A DNA stretch of 5,637 bases, taken from positions 1-5,637 of the forward strand of contig CALBET010000976.1 of assembly GCA_937888665.1 (NCBI GenBank), in the 5' to 3' direction. Made by a program: the position numbers and the translations under genes. The stretch is from an uncultured Acidobacteriota bacterium (GTDB lineage: Bacteria > Acidobacteriota > Vicinamibacteria > Vicinamibacterales > UBA8438). Positions 1 through 5,637 of the stretch are shown here, in pieces; within the stretch, counting starts at the first letter, position 1, and each line of letters begins with the position of its first letter. The notes below the pieces were generated by a model that saw only the letters and a list, made by a program, of their open reading frames with translations, searched no databases and was not told the origin of the DNA.

Positions 1-1615
1 GCGTCGGGTCAGTGGCCAAGCGGTCAATCAAGGCGGGGCCGTACCGGTTCAGGAAAAAGAGAGCGGCGATGGTCCGTTCCTGGGGCGTGCCGGATGGAAA
101 CAGCTGCGTCTGGGCCCGCGCGAACTGACGCCGCAGGGTCTGATCGCGCCGCTTGGCCGCCTGTACGACCTTGTTGCGTAGATTCTTGAGGTCCCGTTCC
201 ATTCGTCCCAGCGTGGACTCGGCCGCGCCAGCCAGGGTCTGGTCGACCGCGGTGACGGCCACAGCGAGGGCCTGCATCTGCTCGTGCAATGCCGCGTCGG
301 TCGCGCGCATCGCCCGGTCCACGGAGTCCGGAAGCTGGGCTCCCAGCAGCTCGTTCAGGACCGACTCGTCCTGGGGCTGGAGCGTCTCGACCGCCAGCTC
401 ATGACGGCGGACGAACTTGATGACCGCGGCGTCCACCAGCGAGGCGGTCATCCGCGATGCCATCAGCGGCATTGGCACGTCAAAGTGCGCGTAGACCTCT
501 TTCAGCTGCGCCAGATAGGCCAGCTCGTTTGGGCCAGCGACGTAACACACGGTAGGGAACAGGTGGTCCTGCACCACGGGACGCAGCAGCACGCTCGGCC
601 CAACGGTCGAGGGGGCGTCATGAAGCCGGTCCAGCAACTCATCGCTGGAGATCGTCTCGTCGCCGATCCTGAGCTGGTCACCGTCTCGACGAATCGCGAG
701 GCGCCGCTCGCCCAGCAGAAACAGCGCCACCGAGTCCGGTTGGACGTCAACTTGGGCATGAAATCCGGCGTCACGCAGGCGCTCTCCGGCGGCGCGCGCC
801 AGCGTGGCGGTTACGCCGGGTTGGCGAATTTCCCGTTCGAACAGTGACGCGACCAATGGTTTGGCCGCCGGGTCCGACGCGTCGAACACGACGAGCCCCA
901 GGTGTCCGAGACACCGCTCGATCCAGATCGCGAACGCTTCAACCAGTCCGTGGCCCTGCGCGTACGCCTGTCGCAAGTCGGCGGTGAGCGCGTCGGTGAA
1001 GTCCGTTCGTGGCAAGGCGGCTGTCAACTGGTCAAGCAAGGCGTCGATGTCCGAGCCGAGCTGTATCGTGGAGGCTGGGGCGCCCGCTGTCGTGGGTGGC
1101 AGTGAGAGAGCCAGCGTCGCGACGGCCTGGTCGGCGTCGAGGATGTTGCACGCATGGATCTCGTCCAGGTCGTGGTCCTAGGCATCCACCCAGAAGACCG
1201 CGACGGTTGGGACGCCGTGGCGTGCCTCGACGAGTCTGGCCAGCCTGATGGCGGAGATCGCCTTGAGCAGCGTATAGAGCGGTCCGCCAAAGAGTCCGGC
1301 TTGCTGCCCGGTCACAATCGCCACCGTCTTCGGGTCCGCCAGGCGTGCCGCTGCCCTCGTGGCCTCTATCGGGGCGTTTCGGGCTCGTTGCTGCGCGGCG
1401 ACGATTCCCGCGATGGCGTCTGGTCGGGGCGACGCCTGGCGAGCCGTGATGGTCGTGCGCCAGGCGTCATCGTCCTCCGGGTCGCCAGCGAAAAACGAGG
1501 CGAGGGCGCTGAAGTTCGTGGCGTAGTCCGCGGCCAGGCGCTTGATGCCGGGAAAGCGGCCGATGTCGACGGCAACGGAGTCGGGGAGAGACGTGGCGGT
1601 AGGATCCGAAGGCAC
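1..1615 (-). pseudogene. bshC: Bacillithiol synthase BshC (cysteine-adding enzyme), interrupted by one in-frame TAG; C-terminal end cut by the window
   Basis: BshC catalyses the last step of bacillithiol synthesis, joining cysteine to glucosaminyl-malate in the cytoplasm. The frame starts at a GTG (1615); the same frame upstream meets a stop at 1649-1651 with no better start, and no Shine-Dalgarno is visible. Residues about 30-42 (DYATNFSALASFF) and 101-112 (VTGQQAGLFGGP) are BshC hallmarks. Translation reaches FWVDA at residue 145 and then meets TAG. Reading on in the same frame gives DHDLDEIH immediately, then a full BshC body including RPVVQDHLFPTVCYVAGP from residue 345, AGPNELAYLAQLKEVY, and near the left edge PQERTIAALFFLNRYGPALI, the family C-terminal signature. 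Known BshC proteins are about 540 residues; 538 codons are present, so only a few are missing. No frameshift or second stop exists. The product is either a recently inactivated gene, a read-through product, or intact with a sequencing error at one base. The family assignment is secure; the state of the gene is not. Confidence 0.9.
1178..1180 (-). other. In-frame amber codon in bshC (codon 146)
   Basis: The plus strand reads CTA here, which is TAG on the gene strand, between FWVDA and DHDLDEI. BshC homologues have Glu at this place (the E-D-H-D motif), so a single G-to-T change in GAG on the gene strand accounts for the stop. It creates a CCTAGG palindrome at 1177-1182. All other codons from 1615 down to 2 are sense codons. 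Confidence 0.9.
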
Positions 1616-1735
1616 GGGGCAGCACTGTTGCAGAGCGGCGCTGAGGTGTCAAGACAGCAGGTCGCTGTCGACGCTCGCCGGGGCGGGCGCTGACACCGCT
1701 CTGGCCGAGGGGGTCGACCGCCGCTATCATACTGA

Positions 1736-1761
1736 AGAATAGTGCACTTCCGTGCTATTCT
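1736..1761. repeat. AT-rich interrupted inverted repeat in the divergent promoter region
   Basis: The arms AGAATAG (1736-1742) and CTATTCT (1755-1761) are perfect inverted copies. They continue inward as CAC (1745-1747) and GTG (1752-1754) around a TTCC loop, with two unpaired bases (TG) on the left side. The element is AT-rich amid very GC-rich DNA and sits between two divergently transcribed genes. It could be an operator for a dimeric regulator or a small hairpin. There is no T-run, so it is not a convincing rho-independent terminator. The regulator is unknown. Confidence 0.45.
1753..1761 (+). promoter_or_regulatory. Candidate extended -10 promoter element for the pseudokinase-carA unit
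   Basis: TGCTATTCT fits the TGn + TATAAT extended -10 pattern with 4 of 6 matches in the hexamer. The best -35 candidate at 17-bp spacing (TGAAGA, 1733-1738) is weak, with 3 of 6 matches. Transcription from about 1768 would give a leader of about 20 bases containing the GGAGG at 1774-1778, a sensible arrangement. The element overlaps the right arm of the inverted repeat, so a protein bound there would block it. On the minus strand, TATGAT (1731-1726) and TAGAAT (1762-1757) are possible -10 boxes for bshC, but without good -35 partners. Promoter consensus in this phylum is uncertain. Confidence 0.3.
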
Positions 1762-1773
1762 AACAACCCAGGT

Positions 1774-1778
1774 GGAGG
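1774..1778 (+). promoter_or_regulatory. Ribosome binding site GGAGG that favours the CTG start at 1789
   Basis: GGAGG is followed by 10 bases and then CTG at 1789. No ATG, GTG or TTG occurs in this frame between the upstream stop (TGA at 1642) and the ATG at 1849, which is 70 bases away from the site and far too distant to use it. The site therefore supports initiation at CTG 1789. Confidence 0.6.
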
Positions 1779-1788
1779 TACCGGTCCC

Positions 1789-4488
1789 CTGACACACGAC
1801 GACGCGACTCCGATAGCCCCGCCGGGCATTTTCGGTCCCTATCGGGTCATGCACCAGATCGGGGTCGGGGTGCTCGGGCCAGTGTTCCGAGCGTACGAGC
1901 CGGACGGCGACCGTTTGGTGGCCGTGAAGGCGTTCTATCTCGATCTCACCCCAGAGCAATCCCGTACCGTGGCGGATGGGCTGCAGGGCATCGCGCGGGC
2001 CGGAGGCTCACACCCGGCGCTGGTGACCCCCCTCAGGGCCGGGCTGTCTGACGATATTCCGTATCTGGCGGCGGAGTATGTTGCTGCCGAGTCGCTGGAC
2101 GTGGCGATCCGGCACTATGCGCCAGCGGCGGTGGAAACCGCACTGCCGCTCGTCGTACAACTGGCGGACGCGCTCGACACCGCGCACGCGTGCGGTCTCA
2201 CGCACGGTGCGCTGCATCTACGCGACGTGTTCGTCACTCCCGAACTGGCCCGGATTACCGGATTCGGGGTGGTTCCGGCGCTCGAACGGGTCGGTGTGCG
2301 TGGACCCCTCCGGCGGCCCTACACCGCACCGGAGCAGACGTCGAGCGGCACGTGGGGACCGGCGGCAGATCGGTTCGCTCTGGCGGCCATCATCTACGAG
2401 TTGCTCACCGGGCGGCGGGTCTCGGGCACTGGCGAGCAGGTGACCGAGACGATGGCGAGGGTGTCGGGGGCGCGCGATGCGACCCGGCTCACCCGGCTGT
2501 TCGCGTCGGCCTTGGCCGTCAAGCCGACTGATCGTCCCGGCTCGGCCAGGCTTTTCGCCGACCAGCTGGCTGACGCCGTGGGATGGACCGGAGCTGAGGT
2601 GGTACGGGAGGCGCTGGCGGCCCTCCAGATAACCACGCGTACGGCGGGGCCTGAGACTGTCAACTGGGCTGATGCGGAGGAACCGGCGGAGGGTTCGAAC
2701 GCCGGTGACGAGGTCGCGGACGGTGCCGCAGACGACGAAGAGGACCGGCGCCACGGCGTGCCGGCGGCTACTGTTGCGGTCGCGCAGACCGAGGGGGTAG
2801 GCATGGCGAACAGGAACAGACCTGAAGGAACACCGACACCTGAGCTCGACTGGAGCGAACGTAGCCTGGACCATGGGGAGGCGAGAGAGCTGCGCCAGCC
2901 TAGGGCGTATGAGCCGCGCCCGGTTGGTCCGCCGCCGGGGTTCGAGCGACCCGTGGAGCCGGAGCCCGACGCCCCGCAGCTGGACCGCATGGACGACGTG
3001 GACACCGCCTGGCAGCCGGAGCAAACGTTGGGCCACGCGCTGGACGCGGCGGCCGATCGGGCACTGGATGACGCGTTGGGCGACAGCCCCAGTGCCGGCG
3101 ATAGCCGGCACCCTGCCAGGCCGCCGGTCTCGGAGTCCTGGGACCTGGATCTGTCGGAGGTCCTCGATGACGCCGCGCGGCCCGTACGCGCACCCGGGTA
3201 TCGGGAGGTCGCCTCTCCGCCGGTGTCGGCGTCTCTGGGGGAGTCGTTCTTCGACGACATCGCGGCGCCCGAGCCGGCCCACGCTGGCAGGGCTGGCCTG
3301 GCTGATGTCGCGGGGCCGTACGACGGCGAAGACGACGACGATCAGGTTGCGCAGCCGCGCCGGGCTCGGGTGGAGGACGAACGCCTCGACGCGGAGTCGC
3401 CGGACACTCAGGCGGCGGGCGTCTACGAGCCGATCAGCTTCAACGACCTCTCCGCTCGACTGGGGGACGACGCCCTCGATGCCGAGGACCCGGACGATGC
3501 TGACGAGTACGAAGAAGACGATGGCCACCGGGCCGCACATGCGCCGATACGGTCAGGGCGGGGCACCGAGACCCCCGGTGCCGCGTCGTTGCCATGGGGC
3601 CCCGACGAGGACTACGACTACGAGGACGACCCTGGAGACGACGAGTACGACGAGGGCGTCGCCGCTGGGGCTGGCTGGGCGCCGACAGCACGCCGGTTGC
3701 CGGTCGTCCCGTTGGTGCTCATGGTGGTGGCGGTCATCGCGGGCGCCTTCGCCATCGGGTACGGGTGGTTGTCCGCCGCCGGAGAAGACAGCTCGGCGGA
3801 TGCACGCATGGTCGCTGGTCTCGAGGCCCCGGAAATGGTCGCGGCGCCGGGCACACCCGACGATGGCGCCGGGAGGGAGTACAGCGAGGCGACCATCGCC
3901 GATTCGCCGCCTCCCGTGGTGATGCCGCTATCCGAGCCGACCGAGCCTCCGCCAGCCTCGACGCCGGCTGAGCCCGAGGTGCTGACGCCGATCGCGGCGC
4001 GACCAAGGCCGGCACCCGCGCCGGTGGCGAACGACGGCCGATTGCTCGTCCGGTCCACCCCGCCGGGCGCCCAGGTGGCCGTCAATGGGGAGCTACGCGG
4101 CACGACCCCGCTGGCACTGGCCGACCTGCGATATGACGCCTACGATGTGACGTTCACGTTCGAGGGATACGAGACGCAGGACCGCCGCTTGACGATCTCG
4201 GCCGACGACCCCATCGTCGCGGTCGATGCGCGGCTCACACCGGTTGCTGTCCCCGCGAACGCGCCGCTTGAGGTAGGATCCATTTTTGTCGACACGCGGC
4301 CGCCGGGAGTACAGGTGTGGCTGGACCAGCGGTTGGTCGGCGAAACACCGATGCTCATACCCGACGTGGCGGCCGGTTCGCATTACCTCGAGTTCAAGTC
4401 CGACGGCTATCGCGAGTGGGCGACGACCGTGCAGGTTGGCTCGAACACACAGGCCGACGTGACCGCCTCGCTTGCTCCCGCCCGCTGA
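1789..4488 (+). CDS. Membrane-anchored Ser/Thr pseudokinase with acidic linker and two C-terminal PEGA domains
   Basis: The protein is 899 residues if started at CTG 1789 (numbering used here) or 879 from ATG 1849; the ATG start would remove the first strand of the kinase fold (IFGPYRV). Residues about 12-270 are Hanks-type kinase-like: glycine loop GVGVLGPV (25-32), VAVK lysine (K47), PYTAPEQ and AADRFALAAIIYELLTG. The catalytic loop reads LTHGALHLRDVFV, so HRD is HGA (139-141) and the following Lys and Asn are also replaced. DFG is GFG (158-160), and no clear helix-C Glu is seen. Both the catalytic Asp and the metal-binding Asp are absent, so phosphotransfer is unlikely although nucleotide binding via K47 is possible. 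A low-complexity acidic linker follows (about 270-635), then one hydrophobic helix (about 637-661), a Pro-rich stretch and two PEGA domains (about 750-818 and 830-899). Inferred topology: head in the cytoplasm, PEGA domains outside. It is likely a scaffold or sensor; its ligand and partners are unknown. Its stop overlaps the carA start. Confidence 0.88.
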   Translation: MTHDDATPIAPPGIFGPYRVMHQIGVGVLGPVFRAYEPDGDRLVAVKAFYLDLTPEQSRTVADGLQGIARAGGSHPALVTPLRAGLSDDIPYLAAEYVAAESLDVAIRHYAPAAVETALPLVVQLADALDTAHACGLTHGALHLRDVFVTPELARITGFGVVPALERVGVRGPLRRPYTAPEQTSSGTWGPAADRFALAAIIYELLTGRRVSGTGEQVTETMARVSGARDATRLTRLFASALAVKPTDRPGSARLFADQLADAVGWTGAEVVREALAALQITTRTAGPETVNWADAEEPAEGSNAGDEVADGAADDEEDRRHGVPAATVAVAQTEGVGMANRNRPEGTPTPELDWSERSLDHGEARELRQPRAYEPRPVGPPPGFERPVEPEPDAPQLDRMDDVDTAWQPEQTLGHALDAAADRALDDALGDSPSAGDSRHPARPPVSESWDLDLSEVLDDAARPVRAPGYREVASPPVSASLGESFFDDIAAPEPAHAGRAGLADVAGPYDGEDDDDQVAQPRRARVEDERLDAESPDTQAAGVYEPISFNDLSARLGDDALDAEDPDDADEYEEDDGHRAAHAPIRSGRGTETPGAASLPWGPDEDYDYEDDPGDDEYDEGVAAGAGWAPTARRLPVVPLVLMVVAVIAGAFAIGYGWLSAAGEDSSADARMVAGLEAPEMVAAPGTPDDGAGREYSEATIADSPPPVVMPLSEPTEPPPASTPAEPEVLTPIAARPRPAPAPVANDGRLLVRSTPPGAQVAVNGELRGTTPLALADLRYDAYDVTFTFEGYETQDRRLTISADDPIVAVDARLTPVAVPANAPLEVGSIFVDTRPPGVQVWLDQRLVGETPMLIPDVAAGSHYLEFKSDGYREWATTVQVGSNTQADVTASLAPAR
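2600..3690 (+). other. Acidic, low-complexity linker region of the pseudokinase protein
   Basis: This stretch of about 360 codons has no recognisable fold. It is rich in Asp, Glu, Pro and Ala, and is most likely disordered. The densest acidic clusters are at 3484-3525 (10 of 15 residues acidic, around DADEYEEDD) and 3601-3657 (12 of 19 acidic, around EDYDYEDD and DDEYDEG). Several tyrosines sit inside acidic runs. Short hydrophobic-acidic islands recur: LDWSERSLD near 2848, WDLDLSEVLDD at 3139-3171, ESFFDDI at 3241-3261 and ISFNDLSARLGDD at 3433-3471. They may be linear docking motifs. Confidence 0.7.
3697..3771 (+). other. Single transmembrane segment of the pseudokinase protein
   Basis: A run of about 25 mostly hydrophobic residues (LPVVPLVLMVVAVIAGAFAI and onward to GYGWL) follows an Arg-Arg pair (ARR) on the linker side, consistent with a cytoplasmic N-side under the positive-inside rule. 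There is no other hydrophobic segment in the protein, so it is predicted to cross the membrane once and place the PEGA domains outside the cytoplasm. Confidence 0.85.
4036..4485 (+). other. Tandem PEGA domains
   Basis: Two copies of the PEGA fold occur in a row. Copy 1 (4036-4242) has GRLLVRSTPPGAQVAVNGE, then GTTPL and FEGYETQ. Copy 2 (4276-4485) has GSIFVDTRPPGVQVWLDQRL, then GETPML and SDGYREW. Each keeps the PPG turn, the G-T/E-TP segment and the aromatic G-Y near the end that mark this small beta domain. PEGA domains are found in surface-exposed or extracytoplasmic parts of bacterial proteins, often after kinase domains, and probably bind other proteins or envelope components. Confidence 0.88.
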
Positions 4489-4490
4489 TG
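4486..4490 (+). promoter_or_regulatory. TGATG stop/start overlap coupling carA to the upstream gene
   Basis: The TGA stop of the PEGA protein (4486-4488) shares its A with the ATG of carA (4488-4490). No Shine-Dalgarno sequence is visible just upstream (the bases are mainly C-rich), so carA translation probably depends on ribosomes terminating on the upstream gene. This implies one transcript and linked synthesis of the two proteins. Confidence 0.75.
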
Positions 4491-5636
4491 ATCGCAGTCC
4501 TCGCTCTCGAAAACGGAACCTGGTATCGCGGGACCGCGGCGGGCGCCCCCGGCGTCGCCCGCGGCGAGGTCGTGTTCAACACGAGCATGACCGGCTATCA
4601 GGAAGTGTTGACCGATCCGTCCTACGCGGGACAGATCGTCACCATGACCGCGCCGCAAATTGGGAACTACGGCGTGGCCGCGGAGGATATTGAGTCGCGC
4701 GGTCCCCAGGTGGCCGGCTTCGTCATGCGCGACGTCTCACCCATCGCCAGCAACTGGCGCGCCGAGGGGACCCTCCGCGATTACCTGACGGACCACGGCG
4801 TGGTTGCGATTACCGGCATCGACACCCGCGCACTGACCCGTGTGTTGCGGACCGCCGGAGTCATGCGCGGCATCATTGGCACCGGGCATGTGGATCCGGA
4901 CGAGCTGGTGGCCGACGCGGCCCGCGTGACGCCCATGGCGGGTCTCGACCTGGTGCGCACCGTCAGTTGTGCCGAGCCATTCGACTGGCCGGGCGCCACC
5001 GGTGGCGCCGGGGCTGGCCTGGAACCGGAAGGGTTTCGGCTGACGCCGCAGCGGCGCGCCGGTCGGCCGCTGCGCATCGCGGCCTACGATTTCGGCTTGA
5101 AGCGGAATATTCTTCGCCGCCTGGCGGCGCATGGGTGCCAGGTGCGGGTCTTTCCGGCCACCGCCCCTGCCGACGACCTGCTGGCCATCGAGCCCGACGG
5201 CGTGTTTCTCAGCAATGGCCCTGGAGATCCGGCGGCCCTGCCCTACGCGGTGGCTGCGGTCCGCACCGTGCTGGAGGCAGACGTCCCGGTCTTCGGTATC
5301 TGCCTGGGGCATCAGGTACTGGCCCAAGCCATGGGCGGCACGACCTACAAGCTGAAGTTCGGGCACCGGGGAGCGAACCACCCGGTGAAGCAGGTTTCCA
5401 CCGGTCAGGTCGAGATCACCAGCCAGAACCACGGGTTTGCCGTCGACCCGGGGTCGCTGCCTGATGACGTCGAGGTGACCCACCTCAACTTGTACGACGG
5501 GACTGTGGAAGGGCTGCGGCACACCAGCCATCCGGCCTTCTGCGTCCAGTACCATCCCGAGGCGTCGCCGGGGCCGCACGACGCCGACTATCTCTTCTCC
5601 CTGTTTGTGGAAGAGATGGAGCGGCGGGCCGTCTAG
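4488..5636 (+). CDS. carA: Carbamoyl-phosphate synthetase, small (glutaminase) subunit
   Basis: The product is 382 residues, within the usual CarA length of about 360-390. It hydrolyses glutamine and passes ammonia to the large subunit CarB, which makes carbamoyl phosphate for pyrimidine and arginine synthesis in the cytoplasm. The start MIAVLALENGTWYRG matches the family N-terminus; the frame is open upstream to 4317 but that part does not resemble CarA. The N-terminal domain carries FNTSMTGYQEVLTDPSYAGQ and APQIGNYG. The C-terminal class I glutaminase domain has LSNGPGDP, the nucleophile Cys272 in GICLGHQ, and His356 and Glu358 in QYHPEASPGP, so the catalytic triad is complete. Other conserved segments are KFGHRGANHPV and SQNHGFAVD. 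It ends in TAG. No carB is visible because the window stops one base later; carB commonly follows carA. The gene overlaps the pseudokinase gene and is probably co-translated with it. Confidence 0.97.
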   Translation: MIAVLALENGTWYRGTAAGAPGVARGEVVFNTSMTGYQEVLTDPSYAGQIVTMTAPQIGNYGVAAEDIESRGPQVAGFVMRDVSPIASNWRAEGTLRDYLTDHGVVAITGIDTRALTRVLRTAGVMRGIIGTGHVDPDELVADAARVTPMAGLDLVRTVSCAEPFDWPGATGGAGAGLEPEGFRLTPQRRAGRPLRIAAYDFGLKRNILRRLAAHGCQVRVFPATAPADDLLAIEPDGVFLSNGPGDPAALPYAVAAVRTVLEADVPVFGICLGHQVLAQAMGGTTYKLKFGHRGANHPVKQVSTGQVEITSQNHGFAVDPGSLPDDVEVTHLNLYDGTVEGLRHTSHPAFCVQYHPEASPGPHDADYLFSLFVEEMERRAV

Positions 5637-5637
5637 C

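Noticed and set aside
284..847. A 187-codon plus-strand open frame
   Set aside because: It is the exact antisense of the BshC body, which shows strong family motifs on the other strand.
1178..1180. Genome-wide reassignment of TAG as a sense codon
   Set aside because: carA ends with TAG at 5634-5636 directly after a normal CarA C-terminus, so TAG serves as a stop in this same window. No other internal TAG was seen in the three genes.
1736..1761. Rho-independent terminator for either gene
   Set aside because: The stem is short and AT-rich with an internal bulge and no following T-run, and it lies upstream of both genes, so a terminator makes no sense here.
2218..3540. A 440-codon open frame on the minus strand
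   Set aside because: It lies wholly opposite the pseudokinase/linker gene. Its translation is Arg-rich low complexity with no recognisable domain, as expected for the antisense of GC-rich codons.
2873..3922. A 349-codon plus-strand open frame in a different phase from the pseudokinase
   Set aside because: Its translation is Arg/Ser/Thr-rich and featureless, while the overlapping frame continues into a clear transmembrane segment and PEGA domains. It is an out-of-frame shadow.
4317..4487. Extended CarA start at 4317
   Set aside because: The extra 57 residues overlap the second PEGA domain in another phase and do not resemble CarA. The family N-terminus begins at the ATG at 4488.
1..5637. tRNA/rRNA genes, CRISPR arrays, insertion sequences or phage genes
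   Set aside because: No regularly spaced repeats, transposase motifs or tRNA-like arms were seen. Almost all of the window is accounted for by three coding regions.

Overview
The window is GC-rich, densely coding bacterial DNA with three genes. A bacillithiol synthase gene (bshC) on the minus strand fills roughly the first 1.6 kb and runs off the left edge. On the plus strand lie a large membrane protein, made of a kinase-like domain and two PEGA domains, and then carA, the small subunit of carbamoyl-phosphate synthetase, whose stop codon falls one base before the window ends. High GC, a BshC homologue and Ser/Thr-kinase-like proteins with PEGA repeats together suggest Acidobacteriota (for example a Vicinamibacteria-type lineage). 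This placement is an inference from gene content, not a demonstrated identity.

Layout: 1-1615 (minus) is a bshC reading frame, open for 538 codons except for one in-frame TAG at 1178-1180, where family members carry Glu in the conserved E-D-H-D motif. 1616-1788 is the divergent intergenic region. It holds an AT-rich interrupted palindrome, a possible extended -10 element and a clear GGAGG ribosome binding site. 1789-4488 (plus) is the kinase-like/PEGA protein. The ribosome binding site and the intact kinase N-terminus point to a CTG start at 1789 rather than the first ATG at 1849. 4488-5636 (plus) is carA, whose ATG overlaps the upstream TGA by one base.

The most interesting object is the middle protein. 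Its fold landmarks are those of a Hanks-type kinase (glycine loop, VAVK lysine, APE motif), but the catalytic HRD is HGA and the DFG is GFG. It is therefore predicted to be a membrane-anchored pseudokinase: a cytoplasmic pseudokinase head, a very acidic linker of about 370 residues, one transmembrane helix, a proline-rich spacer and two extracytoplasmic PEGA domains. Its stop/start overlap with carA implies that the two are co-translated. The physiological link between a PEGA pseudokinase and pyrimidine/arginine precursor synthesis is unknown.

Two single-base anomalies, the amber codon in bshC and the CTG start, deserve checking against raw reads before any biological reading. carA itself ends in TAG, which argues against amber being a general sense codon in this genome.
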